The notes below the pieces were generated by a model. It ran no database searches and was not told the DNA's origin. It saw only the letters and a list, made by a program, of their open reading frames with translations. From Dermacoccus abyssi (lineage in GTDB: Bacteria; Actinomycetota; Actinomycetes; Actinomycetales; Dermatophilaceae): 64,000 nt of DNA. The stretch's first letter is position 1. The number at the start of each line of letters is the position of its first letter. The translations under genes were made by a program, and so were the position numbers. This document shows positions 1 through 11,801 of this stretch, piece by piece. The stretch covers positions 1 through 64,000 of the forward strand of contig NZ_QWLM01000003.1 in assembly GCF_003515945.1 (NCBI RefSeq). The letters run 5' to 3'.

Positions 1-230
1 ATCCCAGCCGAAATCAAACGGTGACACCACACCACCACCCACAAAAAGGTGATCGTGTGTCTTGTATCCATCCATCAAACATCAGCCAGAACAACACCAA
101 CCCACACAGGGCTAGCAAAATACTGTTGTTTGGCGATGATCACATCGGCACGCTGTTGAGTTCTCAAAACACCATCACACACCGTCAGGGTCTGAGGTGG
201 AACCTCTCACCCGTCTGGGGTAACTCGTCT
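1..230 (-). other. Leader of an rRNA operon transcribed leftward; 16S gene lies beyond position 1
   Basis: Read on the minus strand, this stretch contains the box TTTTGAGAACTCAAC (positions 155-169), which is typical of the leader between the rRNA promoters and 16S rRNA in Actinobacteria, followed by an AT-richer leader that runs off the window. No protein gene is credible here. The family knowledge is that this box sits in the spacer used for antitermination or pre-rRNA processing. That the 16S gene follows to the left is an inference, because none of it is in the window. Confidence 0.65.
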
Positions 231-259
231 ACCTTAGCACTTCCGCGGCTTAGCACCAA
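231..259 (-). promoter_or_regulatory. Candidate rRNA operon promoter
   Basis: On the minus strand a -35-like TTGGTG (259-254) and a -10-like TAAGGT (236-231) are separated by 17 bases, about 65 bases upstream of the GAGAACTCAAC box. Further promoters may lie between here and the end of tyrS at 477. This was assigned by eye only. Confidence 0.45.
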
Positions 260-476
260 CCTGGCCGTTTCGAACTACATCGCTGTAATTCGTTGTGCCT
301 GTAGGCAATCCGAGAGTGTCAGGTGCGGCTCGCGGCGGGCGTTCGGCCCTCCGCTGCTCGCGGCGACTCGGAAAACATTACACGCTTCTCACCCTGGGCA
401 CAAACGCGGAGATGTGCCAGGGCGTTCGGTGCGGGAGAGGTGCCTCGAGAGCCCCTCCCATGCACCTGACGTCGGG

Positions 477-1739
477 TCACCCGGCCCGACGTGCCGCGGC
501 CTGGAACTTGCGGCCGCGCTTGAGGATGGCCACCTCGCCGTGGAGGAAGTCGTCCGCCGTCAGGGCGTACTCGGCGTCGTTCATCTTCACGTTGTTCAGC
601 GAAACCCCGCCGTCACCGATGAGGCGCCGGGCCGCGTTTCGTGAGTCCGCGATGCCGACCGCGACCACGGCGTCCGTCAGGCTGGTGCCCTCGGCGACGT
701 CGGCTCCCGGCAGTTCCTGCGCTGCGTCACGGAGCGTGGACGCGTCGAGCGCCGTCACGTCTCCCTTGCCGAAGAGAGCCTCACTCGCGGCCACGGCGCC
801 GGCCGTCGCAGCCTCGCCGTGGACGAGCGTCGTGACGTCGGCGGCCAACGTCCGCTGCGCCTCACGGCGGAAGGGTGCCTCGGCAACGGCCTTCTCCAGC
901 TCGGCGATCTTCTCCGGCGTCCTGTCGGTCATGAACTTCAGAAGCTTGATGACCTCGGAGTCCTCGACGTTGAGGAAGTATTGGTAGAAGGCGTAGGGAC
1001 TCGTCATCGTCGCGTCGAGCCAGATGGCGTTGCCTTCCGACTTGCCGTACTTCTGCCCGTTCGCGTCGGTCAGCAGCGGCGAAGTGAGCACGTGAACGCT
1101 CTTGCCCTCGACCGAACGGATGAGGTCGGCCCCGGCAATGAGGTTGCCCCACTGGTCCGAACCACCGGTCTGCAAGGTGCAGCCGTACTCGCGGTACAGG
1201 TGGAGGTAGTCGAGCGCCTGAAGGATCTGGTAGCTGAACTCCGTGTAGCTGATGCCCTCCTCGGAGTTCAGGCGAGCCGCTACGGCGTCCTTCTTCATCA
1301 TCGCGTTGACGCGAAAGTACTTGCCGACGTCGCGCAGGAAGTCGAGAGCCGAAATCTGTGAGGTCCAGTCGAGGTTGTTCACCACGCGCGCCGGGTTCTC
1401 ACCCTCGAAGTCGAGGAAGGGGCGCACCTGCGAGCGGATCTTGTCGACCCACTCCGCCGTCTGGTCCTTCGTCTTGAGCACTCGCTCCGAACTCGGACGG
1501 GGGTCGCCGATGAGTCCCGTCGAGCCGCCGACGAGGGCGATCACTCGGTGGCCGGCCCTCTGCAGGCGACGTAGCTGGATGAGCTGAACGAGGTTGCCGA
1601 AGTGCAACGACGGGGCAGTCGGGTCGAAACCGCAATACACCGTGATAGGTCCGTTCGCGAGTGCTTCACGCAGCTCGGCTTCAGCGGTGGTCTGTGCCAC
1701 CGCTCCGCGCCACTGCAGCTCGTCGAGGATGTTGGTCAC
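477..1739 (-). CDS. tyrS: Tyrosyl-tRNA synthetase
   Basis: Class I aminoacyl-tRNA synthetase that charges tRNA-Tyr in the cytoplasm. The 420-residue length is normal for bacterial TyrRS. The HIGH-type motif is HFGN at residues 46-49, the tyrosine-binding block contains TGGSDQWGN (191-199), and the KMSKS-type loop is KYGKS (230-234). An S4 RNA-binding domain occupies about residues 350-415. The ATG start gives the conserved MTNILDEL beginning. The gene lies 75 bases downstream of the glycosylase gene on the same strand and is followed by the rRNA operon leader. Confidence 0.97.
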   Translation of the reverse strand: MTNILDELQWRGAVAQTTAEAELREALANGPITVYCGFDPTAPSLHFGNLVQLIQLRRLQRAGHRVIALVGGSTGLIGDPRPSSERVLKTKDQTAEWVDKIRSQVRPFLDFEGENPARVVNNLDWTSQISALDFLRDVGKYFRVNAMMKKDAVAARLNSEEGISYTEFSYQILQALDYLHLYREYGCTLQTGGSDQWGNLIAGADLIRSVEGKSVHVLTSPLLTDANGQKYGKSEGNAIWLDATMTSPYAFYQYFLNVEDSEVIKLLKFMTDRTPEKIAELEKAVAEAPFRREAQRTLAADVTTLVHGEAATAGAVAASEALFGKGDVTALDASTLRDAAQELPGADVAEGTSLTDAVVAVGIADSRNAARRLIGDGGVSLNNVKMNDAEYALTADDFLHGEVAILKRGRKFQAAARRAG

Positions 1740-1814
1740 GATGTGCCTTTCGTCGTCATGGCCGGGGTCTGGCTCCGGCGCCGTTCCAAGGGTGCCCCAT
1801 CGGGTGCGCCCGCG

Positions 1815-2540
1815 TCACTTCGGTTGGTGCGGGTTCGTCGCGGCTCGTCGGCGCGCCACGGCTGGCCGATAGGCGGAGACCGTCGGGTCGTCGGGCAGCC
1901 AGAAGCGCCACGGGTACAGCGTGCTGTCGCCGCCGGGGCCGCTCACCCCGACCCGTGGGCCGCTGCGGTATTCGAGCCGGGAACACCCGTCCGGCACGGT
2001 GAGTCGCACCTGCGCGTCCCTTCCGGTGACCGGCGTTCCGTTGAGGTCGAGATCCACGCCGAGCGCCTGCCCGAGGTTTCCCGGCCCCCGCGCCAGCAGC
2101 CGTGACGGAACGTCGCGCCGGTCTCCACCGCGGCGCCGCCGAGCGATCTCCTCCCCCTCGACGACCTCACCGGCGCGCACGAGCACTCCGGCGGATTCTC
2201 CGTCGGGGCCACAGACCAGGTTGAAGGCTCGATGGATGCCGTAACTGATGTAGACGTACACGGTGCCGGGAGGTCCGAAGAGCGCCGCGTTGCGCGGCGT
2301 GCGTCCACGGAAGCCGTGCGACCCCGGGTCGCGCTCCCCCGCGTACGCCTCCACCTCGCTGATCCGCACACCGACACCGTCGTGGTGCACGACCAGGCCG
2401 AGCAGCCGCGGAGCCACCACCTCGGGGGCTGCGGCGAAGAGATCTGGATCGACGGGGTGCACGCCTTCATTGTGCCAACGCTGCCGATGGGTTCCGCCGT
2501 CGCGGTCCCGCACCCCTCGGTTCCTGGGGATCGGGGACAT
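1815..2540 (-). CDS. 3-methyladenine DNA glycosylase (MPG/AAG type)
   Basis: Base-excision repair enzyme that removes alkylated purines from DNA. The open frame of 241 residues contains the family blocks APRLLG, ISEVEAY and GPPGTVYVYISYG, which carry the catalytic Glu and the DNA-intercalating Tyr region, and a central ARGPGNL block. The ATG at 2540 follows an AGGACAGGGA stretch that could be a ribosome-binding site. A GTG at 2462 would remove the 26-residue non-conserved N-terminus and is a real alternative. It lies just upstream of tyrS, a common actinobacterial neighbourhood, and probably shares its transcript. Confidence 0.9.
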   Translation of the reverse strand: MSPIPRNRGVRDRDGGTHRQRWHNEGVHPVDPDLFAAAPEVVAPRLLGLVVHHDGVGVRISEVEAYAGERDPGSHGFRGRTPRNAALFGPPGTVYVYISYGIHRAFNLVCGPDGESAGVLVRAGEVVEGEEIARRRRGGDRRDVPSRLLARGPGNLGQALGVDLDLNGTPVTGRDAQVRLTVPDGCSRLEYRSGPRVGVSGPGGDSTLYPWRFWLPDDPTVSAYRPAVARRRAATNPHQPK

Positions 2541-2638
2541 TCGTCCCTGTCCTCGAGCCAGGCCCGCGCCGTAGCGTCACGACGGCCGCAACGGGACAAC
2601 CGTCTACGGCAACCTGACGACGTCACCCTGGAGGACGC

Positions 2639-3883
2639 ATGCTGCACGCCGACAACGCCGAGATCGTCAAGGCGACTGCCGGACCGGTCATCGAGAACAT
2701 CACGCAGATCACCAAGGTCTTCTACCCCAAGATGTTCGAGCGAAACCCGGACCTGCTCAACGTGTTCAACCAGGCGAACCAGGCCATCGGCGAGCAGCCG
2801 ATCGCGCTGGCGTCGAGCATCGTCGCGTATGCCCACCACCTGCTGGGCGACTCCGACATCGACTTCGACCACGTCCTGTCGCGCATCGCGAACAAGCACG
2901 TTGCCCTCGCCATCAAGCCCGGTGACTACACCATCGTCGGCCGCAACCTCATGGAGGCCATCGGCGAGGTGCTCGGCGACGCCGTCACGCCCGAGGTGGC
3001 ACGCGCCTGGGAAGAGGTGTACTGGCTGTTCGCCATGGACCTCGTGAGCGCCGAGGCGAGGCTGTACCAGCAGATCGACCGCACGCCGGACTCCCTCATG
3101 AAGGACCACCGCATCACGCGCATCGAGGACGCCGGCGGCAACGCCCGCACGTTCACCCTCGAGCCCGTCGACGGTTCGGCGATTCCCGACTATGTTCCGG
3201 GCCAGTACGTCTCCGTCATCGCTCAGCTCGAGGACGACTACCGCCAGCCCCGCCAGTACACGATCTCGGGCGCGCCCGGTGACGCCGCCCTCCAGATCAC
3301 GGTCAAGAAGGTGGCGGGTGCGAACGGCACCCCCGACGGTGCCGTCTCGGGATATCTGTTCGAGCGCTCCGAGGGCGACCTCCTGCCCGTCAGCGCACCG
3401 GTGGGCGACATCGAGGTGGCGAAGGGCGACCACACTCGCCCGCTCGTCATGTTCTCCGCCGGCATCGGCATCACGCCGATGGCCTCGATCCTCGACGCCG
3501 CCGCTCACGGCCGCATGAACGGTCGTGAGCTCGTCCTCGTCCACGCCGACGTCGACGTAGACACCCACCCGCTGCGCGAGCAAGTCGCCCGCACCGCAGC
3601 CGACGCGGGCGCCACCGCCATCACGTACTACGAGAAGGGCGGCGACGATGCGCGCGAAGGTCTCGTCGCCGTGAACGAGCTCGACCTGCCGGACAACGCC
3701 GAGTACTACCTCTGCGGTTCGGTGCCGTTCATGCAGCACGTGCGCTCGGGCCTGCTCGACCGCGGCGTGGACGCGGCCGACATCAGCTACGAGATCTTCG
3801 GGCCCGACCTGTGGCTCGGTGGCTCGACCTCCAGCCAGGCCTCCCCCGAAGAGCTCGTCGCCGAGGAGCAGCGACTGGCCTGA
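2639..3883 (+). CDS. hmp: Flavohemoprotein, nitric oxide dioxygenase
   Basis: Converts NO, O2 and NAD(P)H to nitrate, protecting against nitrosative stress in the cytoplasm. The 414 residues comprise an N-terminal globin (about 1-140), an FAD domain (about 155-260) and an NAD domain (about 265-400). The globin shows the B10 Tyr29, E7 Gln53 and proximal His87. RQYTIS (205-210) binds FAD and GIGITPM (from 275) belongs to the NAD domain; LCGSVPF lies near the C-terminus. A GGAG ribosome-binding site precedes the ATG. It is divergent from the glycosylase gene and stands alone. No NsrR site could be identified with confidence. Confidence 0.95.
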   Translation: MLHADNAEIVKATAGPVIENITQITKVFYPKMFERNPDLLNVFNQANQAIGEQPIALASSIVAYAHHLLGDSDIDFDHVLSRIANKHVALAIKPGDYTIVGRNLMEAIGEVLGDAVTPEVARAWEEVYWLFAMDLVSAEARLYQQIDRTPDSLMKDHRITRIEDAGGNARTFTLEPVDGSAIPDYVPGQYVSVIAQLEDDYRQPRQYTISGAPGDAALQITVKKVAGANGTPDGAVSGYLFERSEGDLLPVSAPVGDIEVAKGDHTRPLVMFSAGIGITPMASILDAAAHGRMNGRELVLVHADVDVDTHPLREQVARTAADAGATAITYYEKGGDDAREGLVAVNELDLPDNAEYYLCGSVPFMQHVRSGLLDRGVDAADISYEIFGPDLWLGGSTSSQASPEELVAEEQRLA

Positions 3884-3906
3884 TCGGCGTCAGCCGTCAG
3901 CACGCA

Positions 3907-3946
3907 TGACGACAGCGGCACCCGTTCTCGGGTGCCGCTGTCGTCA
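3907..3946. terminator. Strong hairpin between convergent hmp and argH
   Basis: A near-perfect inverted repeat (arms around GACGACAGCGGCACCCG, loop TTCT) lies between the ends of the two convergent genes, so it can terminate both. There is no clear U-run. Confidence 0.75.
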
Positions 3947-3968
3947 TGCGACGGGGAGAGTGCTCCGG

Positions 3969-5471
<1,503 letters not shown>

Positions 5472-5492
5472 TCAGGGTGCTCGCGTGGATTC

Positions 5493-6029
5493 TCACGCGT
5501 CGTCGGCGTGAAGGTCCTCGTCGGCTCCGGCGTCGTCGGTAAGCCCGGCGAGGTCGAGGAAGCGCTGCGCCAGAGCTGACGACTCGGCGCCCGCCTGGGC
5601 GATGACCAGGATCGTGTCGTCGCCGGCGATGGTGCCGAGCACCTCCTCGAACTCCGCGTGGTCGATCGCCGAGGCGAGGAAGTTCGCAGCGCCCGGAGGC
5701 GTGCGCAGCACGACGAGGTTGCCCGAGGACTCGGCCGTGACGAGCAGTTCGCCGGAGAGCCGGCGAAGGCGCTGCACGGCTTCGGTACGAGCGGCGCCGG
5801 CACGCGGCGTTCGATCGCCGCCCTCGCCAGGCACGGCGTAGACGAGTGTTCGCCCCTGGCGCACCTTGACCGCGCCCAGCTCGACGAGGTCACGCGACAG
5901 CGTCGCCTGGGTGACGTCGACGCCGTCCTCGAGCAGACGTTCGGCGAGATCGGTCTGCGAGCGGATGGGCTCCCGGCCGAGGATCTCGCGGATGCGCTGA
6001 TGTCGCGCGCCCTTCGTCGGCGCGATCAC
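5493..6029 (-). CDS. argR: Arginine repressor
   Basis: Transcription factor that uses L-arginine as corepressor and binds ARG boxes as a hexamer. The 178 residues contain an N-terminal winged helix (about 7-75, with the recognition region SQTDLAERL...[10 protein letters not shown]) and a C-terminal oligomerisation/arginine domain (about 95-165, containing [12 protein letters not shown]). The frame stays open upstream, but homology and translational coupling place the start at the GTG at 6029, which overlaps the argF stop as GTGA. Its probable target is the ARG box before argC, giving autoregulation of the whole operon. Confidence 0.95.
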   Translation of the reverse strand: MIAPTKGARHQRIREILGREPIRSQTDLAERLLEDGVDVTQATLSRDLVELGAVKVRQGRTLVYAVPGEGGDRTPRAGAARTEAVQRLRRLSGELLVTAESSGNLVVLRTPPGAANFLASAIDHAEFEEVLGTIAGDDTILVIAQAGAESSALAQRFLDLAGLTDDAGADEDLHADDA

Positions 6030-6958
6030 GAGCGCTCCAGAAGGAAGGCGAGCAGAGCCTTCTGCGCGTGCAGACGGTTCTCCGCTTCGTCCCAGACGAC
6101 CGACTGCGGCCCGTCGATGACATCGGCGGCGATCTCGTACCCCCGGTATGCGGGCAGGCAGTGCATGACGATGGCATCGGCCTTGGCGTGGGCCATGAGG
6201 TCCGCGGTCACGGCGAACGACCGGAACGGGTTCGTCTCGCCCTGGCGTTCGGCCTTCTCGCCCTCCTGCCCCATCGACACCCAGGTGTCGGTGATGACGA
6301 CGTCCGCATCGCTGACCGCGACCACGGCGTCGGTGGAGGCCGTGGCGCTCCCACCCGTTTGCGCCGCGATGCGCTGAGCGTTCTCGAGGATCTGGGGGTT
6401 CGGCTGGTAGCTCACCGGTCCGGCGACGACGATGTTCGCCCCCGCAGTGGCGAAGCCGAGCAGGTAGCTGTGCGCCATGTTGTTGGCTGCGTCGCCGACG
6501 TAGGCGACCTTGAGCCCGGCCACGCTTCCCTTGTGCTCCGTGACAGTGAGGAGGTCGGCGAGGATCTGGCACGGGTGGAAGTCGTCGGTGAGCGCGTTGA
6601 CGACCGGAACTCCCGAGTGCTCGGCCATCTCTGCGAGCGACTTCTGGGCGAACGTCCGCCAGACGATGGCGCTCACCTGGCGGCCCAACACCTTGGCCAC
6701 GTCGTGGATCGACTCCCGCGTGCCCACCTGGGCGAGGTTGCCGTCGACGATCATCGGGTGGCCGCCGAGTTCGGCGATGCCCACCGAAAAACTGAGCTGG
6801 GTGCGCAGCGTCGGCTTGTCGAAGATGACGGCTACGCCGCGGGGCCCCTCGAGCGGGCGGACACAGTGTCGATCGGCCTTGAGGCGTGCGGCAAGGTCGA
6901 GCACCTCACGCTGCTCGGCGGGCGACAGGTCGTCGTCGCGCAGGAAGTGGCGGGTCAC
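6026..6958 (-). CDS. argF: Ornithine carbamoyltransferase
   Basis: Makes citrulline from ornithine and carbamoyl phosphate. The length is 310 residues. The carbamoyl-phosphate loop reads KPTLRTQ (48-54) rather than the textbook STRT; the catalytic FHPCQ and HCLPA motifs are intact. I believe this variant occurs in related Micrococcales, but this was not checked. Start GTG at 6958 overlaps the argD stop by four bases (GTGA), and its own stop overlaps the argR start in the same way. Confidence 0.96.
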   Translation of the reverse strand: MTRHFLRDDDLSPAEQREVLDLAARLKADRHCVRPLEGPRGVAVIFDKPTLRTQLSFSVGIAELGGHPMIVDGNLAQVGTRESIHDVAKVLGRQVSAIVWRTFAQKSLAEMAEHSGVPVVNALTDDFHPCQILADLLTVTEHKGSVAGLKVAYVGDAANNMAHSYLLGFATAGANIVVAGPVSYQPNPQILENAQRIAAQTGGSATASTDAVVAVSDADVVITDTWVSMGQEGEKAERQGETNPFRSFAVTADLMAHAKADAIVMHCLPAYRGYEIAADVIDGPQSVVWDEAENRLHAQKALLAFLLERS

Positions 6959-8169
6959 GATGTCTCCTTCTCTCCCGCTCGGTCGAGCAGGGTCGGCAGG
7001 GCGTCCACGAACGTGTCGAGCTCGGCGTCGGAGATGACGAGCGGGGGCGCGAGGCGAACGGCGTTCGGCGTCGGCGCGTTGACGACGAAGCCGGCCTCGC
7101 GCGCGGCGACGACGAGCTGCGGCGCCACGGCGTCCCGCAGGAGGACGGCGCGCAGCAGGCCACGGCCGCGTGTACCGGTGACGCGGGCGTCGCCGAGGGC
7201 GTCGATGCGAGCGGCGAGGTGCTCTCCCCGTCGTACGACGTGGGTGAGAAGCCCGTCCCCGGCGATCGTGTCGAGCACCGCGAGCGCAGCAGCGCAGGCC
7301 AGTGGGTTACCGCCGAACGTCGTGCCGTGCTGGCCCGCCGTGAGGAGGCCGGAGACTTCCGGCCCGAACGTGATGAGCCCGCCGACAGGAACGCCGCCAC
7401 CGAGGCCTTTGGCCACCGTCACCGCGTCGGGCACGAGCCCCGGCGCGAGCGTCTGGAAACCGAACCACTCGCCGGTGCGCGCGATGCCCGTCTGGACCTC
7501 GTCGAGGATGAGCAGCGCACCGGCGTCACGCGTGATGCGGCGCGCCGCCTCGAGGTAGCCCTCACTCGGCACGACGACGCCGGCCTCACCCTGGATCGGC
7601 TCGACGAGGACAGCACCCACGGACTCGTCGACAGCGTCACGCAACGCCTCGACGTCGTCGTACGGCACTCGCCGGACGCCGGGCACGAGCGGCTCGAACG
7701 GGGCGCGGTAGGCCTCCTTCGACGTGAGCGAGATGGCCCCCATCGTGCGCCCGTGGAAGCCCCCGTCGAGGACGACGACATCGGGTCGACCGGTGCGCCG
7801 CGCGAGCTTGAACGCGGCCTCGTTCGCCTCACTGCCGGTGTTGCAGAGGAAGACGCGTGAGCTCTCCGGCGCTCCGGCGATCTCGATCAACCGCTCACCG
7901 AGGGCCACCTGACCGGGCGTCGTGAACAGGTTCGAGGTGTGGATGAGCCGTGCAGCCTGCTCCTGTACCGCGGCGACGAGCGCCGGGTGGCCGTGACCCA
8001 GGGAGTTGACGGCGATGCCGCCGAGCAGATCGAGGTAACGCCGGCCGTCGGCGTCCTTGACGTAGCAGCCGTCACCCTCGGTGAGGACGAGGCCGGGCTC
8101 GCCGAAGACACCCATCATCACCGTGCCGTACCGCTCGAGGTACGTCTGGCTTTCGTGCTGGGTACTCAC
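6955..8169 (-). CDS. argD: Acetylornithine aminotransferase
   Basis: PLP-dependent class III aminotransferase that converts N-acetylglutamate semialdehyde to N-acetylornithine; in many bacteria it also serves the lysine pathway. Of its 404 residues, the PLP-binding Lys is Lys254 in TVAKGLGGG, and Asp223 in LDEVQTG contacts the pyridine nitrogen. The GTG start (8169) overlaps the argB stop as GTGA, giving tight translational coupling. Confidence 0.96.
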   Translation of the reverse strand: MSTQHESQTYLERYGTVMMGVFGEPGLVLTEGDGCYVKDADGRRYLDLLGGIAVNSLGHGHPALVAAVQEQAARLIHTSNLFTTPGQVALGERLIEIAGAPESSRVFLCNTGSEANEAAFKLARRTGRPDVVVLDGGFHGRTMGAISLTSKEAYRAPFEPLVPGVRRVPYDDVEALRDAVDESVGAVLVEPIQGEAGVVVPSEGYLEAARRITRDAGALLILDEVQTGIARTGEWFGFQTLAPGLVPDAVTVAKGLGGGVPVGGLITFGPEVSGLLTAGQHGTTFGGNPLACAAALAVLDTIAGDGLLTHVVRRGEHLAARIDALGDARVTGTRGRGLLRAVLLRDAVAPQLVVAAREAGFVVNAPTPNAVRLAPPLVISDAELDTFVDALPTLLDRAGEKETS

Positions 8170-9107
8170 CAGCGTCCTCCTGACGTGATCATCGTGCCGA
8201 TGCCTTCGTCGGTGAAGATCTCGAGAAGGATCGAGTGCGGGCGGGTGCCGTTGACGACGTGTGTGTGCGGCACCCCTCCGCGCACCGCGCGAATGCAGGC
8301 CTCGAGCTTGGGCACCATGCCGGTCTCGACGGTCGCGAGCATCGCTTCGGCGTCCTCGACGGGCAGGGTCGACAGCAGCGACTCCGGGTCGGGCCAGTTG
8401 GCGTAGACGCCCTCGACGTCGGTGAGCACGACGAGCTTGTGGGCACCGAGTGCCACGGCCAGCGCGCTCGCTGCCGTGTCGGCGTTGACGTTCAGGACCT
8501 GACCTTCGTTGTCGAGGTCGGGAGCCACCGACGAGATGACGGGGATGCGCCCCGAGTGCGTCAGGTCGCGTACGATCTGCGGATCGACCATCTCGACATC
8601 GCCGACGAGACCGATGTCGACAGCCTCCCCGTCAACGTACGCCGGCCGACGGCGGGCGCCGAACAGGCGGGCGTCCTCCCCCGACAGCCCGAAGGCCATC
8701 GGGCCGTGCTGGTTGATGAGGCCGACGAGTTCACGCGAGACCTGGCCGGTGAGCACCATGCGCACGACCTCCATCGCCTCGGGGGTCGTGACGCGCAGCC
8801 CGCCGCGGAACTCGCTCTTGAGGCCCATGCGTTCCAGCATTGAGGCGATCTGAGGTCCGCCCCCGTGAACGACGACGGGGCGCAACCCCGCATAGCGCAG
8901 GAAGGCGATGTCCTCGGCGAAGGCCTTCTTCAGTGCCGGGTCGGTCATCGCGTTGCCGCCGTACTTCACGACGACGAGCGCGTCCTGGTAGCGCTCGAGC
9001 CACGGCAGCGCCTCGACGAGGGTGCCCGCCTTGAGTGCCGCAGAAGCGATCGAACTCAGGTCACGGCGCTCGCCGGCCAGCCCGTGGTCGTGCTCGGAGG
9101 TGCTCAT
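8166..9107 (-). CDS. argB: Acetylglutamate kinase
   Basis: Amino-acid kinase family member that phosphorylates N-acetylglutamate, usually the arginine-inhibited step of the cyclic pathway. In 313 residues the nucleotide-binding VVKYGGNAM (Lys48) and HGGGPQI (81-87) motifs are present. The N-terminal extension of about 35 residues before the kinase core fits arginine-sensitive enzymes, whose N-terminal helix mediates hexamerisation; arginine sensitivity is therefore inferred. ATG at 9107 overlaps the argJ stop (ATGA). Confidence 0.97.
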   Translation of the reverse strand: MSTSEHDHGLAGERRDLSSIASAALKAGTLVEALPWLERYQDALVVVKYGGNAMTDPALKKAFAEDIAFLRYAGLRPVVVHGGGPQIASMLERMGLKSEFRGGLRVTTPEAMEVVRMVLTGQVSRELVGLINQHGPMAFGLSGEDARLFGARRRPAYVDGEAVDIGLVGDVEMVDPQIVRDLTHSGRIPVISSVAPDLDNEGQVLNVNADTAASALAVALGAHKLVVLTDVEGVYANWPDPESLLSTLPVEDAEAMLATVETGMVPKLEACIRAVRGGVPHTHVVNGTRPHSILLEIFTDEGIGTMITSGGRW

Positions 9108-10255
9108 GTGCTGTAGGCCGAGTTCTCGTGAACGTAGTCGTGCGTGAGGTCGTTGGTGAAGATTGTCACGGACTCCTCGCCCGCCTTGAGGAAGACCTCG
9201 ACCTTCACTTCACGGTTCGACAGGTCAACGCCGGATCGGTCGTCGCCGACGCCGCCGTCGCGACAGACCATGACGCCGTTGATCGCAACGTCGAGCGTAC
9301 GAGCGTCGAACGCCGCCTTCGTCGTGCCGACGGCCGCGAGGACGCGACCCCAGTTGGGGTCTCCCCCGAAAACCGCGCACTTGAAGAGGTTGTTACGGGC
9401 GATCGCGCGTGCAACTTCAAGTCCATCGTTAATGTTTGCAGCTCCGTTGACGACGATCTCGATGTCGTGGGCAGCACCCTCGGCGTCGGTGATGAGCTGC
9501 AGCGCAAGATCCTGGCAGACCTCCGTCAGGATGCTCGTGAACTCGCCCGTCTCGGGCGCGACGCCGGAGGCGCCGGACGCCATGAGGAGCACGGTGTCGT
9601 TCGTCGACTGGCAGCCGTCGGAGTCGATGCGGTCGAACGACAAGCGCGTCGCCGTGCGCAGGGCTTCGTCAGCCTGCTCCGAGGTGAGGACGGCATCTGT
9701 CGTCACGACGACCAGCATCGTGGCCAGTGAAGGTGCGAGCATGCCCGCTCCCTTCGCCATGCCACCGACGACGTACCCCGAGCCGATGCCTTCGCACTCC
9801 TTGGCCACGGTGTCGGTCGTCATGATGGCCTCGGCCGCGTCGGCGCCACCGTCGGCGCTCACGGCGCCCGACACCTGCGTCACACCATTCTCGATGCGGT
9901 CCATCGGCAGGAGTTCACCGATGAGCCCCGTGGAGCACACCACGACATCGCCCGCACTCACGCCGGCGGCCTCGGCCACGAGTTCGGCCGTGCGGTGAGT
10001 GTCGAGGAAGCCCTGGGCGCCCGTGCAGGCATTCGCACCACCCGAGTTGAGGACCACAGCATCGACGCGGCCGTCGGTGACGACCTGGCGTGACCACGTC
10101 ACGGGGGCCGCCTCGACCCTGTTGCTCGTGAACACCGCGGCACCGACGTGCTCGGGGCCGTCGTTGACCACGAGCGCGAGATCGGGCTTTCCGCTGGGCT
10201 TGAGGCCGGCCGTGACACCGGCGGCCCGGAAGCCTGATGCGGCAGTGACGCTCAT
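9104..10255 (-). CDS. argJ: Bifunctional ornithine acetyltransferase / N-acetylglutamate synthase
   Basis: Recycles the acetyl group from acetylornithine to glutamate, making the pathway cyclic. The family matures by autoproteolysis before a threonine in an ATM motif, seen here as [10 protein letters not shown] with Thr179 as the likely nucleophile. The 383-residue protein starts at MSVTAASG (ATG 10255), overlapping the stop of the ACT-domain gene by four bases. Whether it also does the first acetyl-CoA step cannot be read from sequence alone; no separate argA is seen here. Confidence 0.96.
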   Translation of the reverse strand: MSVTAASGFRAAGVTAGLKPSGKPDLALVVNDGPEHVGAAVFTSNRVEAAPVTWSRQVVTDGRVDAVVLNSGGANACTGAQGFLDTHRTAELVAEAAGVSAGDVVVCSTGLIGELLPMDRIENGVTQVSGAVSADGGADAAEAIMTTDTVAKECEGIGSGYVVGGMAKGAGMLAPSLATMLVVVTTDAVLTSEQADEALRTATRLSFDRIDSDGCQSTNDTVLLMASGASGVAPETGEFTSILTEVCQDLALQLITDAEGAAHDIEIVVNGAANINDGLEVARAIARNNLFKCAVFGGDPNWGRVLAAVGTTKAAFDARTLDVAINGVMVCRDGGVGDDRSGVDLSNREVKVEVFLKAGEESVTIFTNDLTHDYVHENSAYST

Positions 10256-10661
10256 TCCTTCTCCTTGATGATGTGGCCGGCACGCTTCCACAGCGCGCGG
10301 GCGCGGTCGGACTCGAAGGTGGGAACCATGATCCAGTCGGTGTCGAACGTGGAAACGGTGAAAACCGTCAGCTCGGCCTCACCGAGCGGCGTCACGATCG
10401 CCGACAGGAGACCCGTGAGGGCGAAGTCGAGCGGACCGTCGACCTCGAAGACGTTGAACGGCCCCTGCTGGCGCACCACCGCGTCACGCGGGATGGCGGA
10501 CGACAGACACAGCACCGAGGTCTCCGATGCGGTGGCGCTCACCGAGACGAGCGGGGCGTCCGTGAGGGCCCAGTCTGGCACCACCTCGTGCGGCCCGAGG
10601 CGCACGTACGACAGTTCCTCGGGGTGGGCGATGAGGGTGAACTGCGCTCCGAAGGCGACCA

Positions 10662-10662
<1 letters not shown>
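10252..10662 (-). CDS. Small ACT-like domain protein inside the arg operon
   Basis: A 136-residue protein beginning MVAFGAQFTLIAHPEELSYV. Its second half (PFNVFEVDGPLDFALTGLLSAIVTPLGEAELTVFTVSTFDTDWIMV) has the beta-alpha-beta pattern of ACT domains, resembling the small ACT proteins classed with aspartokinase-like sensors. The ATG overlaps the argC stop by one base (TGATG), and its stop overlaps argJ, so it is made in step with the arginine enzymes. An amino-acid-sensing role, perhaps arginine feedback, is inference; no catalytic motif is visible. Confidence 0.75.
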
Positions 10663-11797
<1,135 letters not shown>

Positions 11798-11801
11798 AGG
11801 A

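Noticed and set aside
1740-1814. T-box or other riboswitch before tyrS
   Set aside because: The 75-base spacer is too short and shows no T-box motif.
1943-3739. Minus-strand open frame of about 600 codons
   Set aside because: It runs antisense to hmp and through the glycosylase gene in another frame; no recognisable domain.
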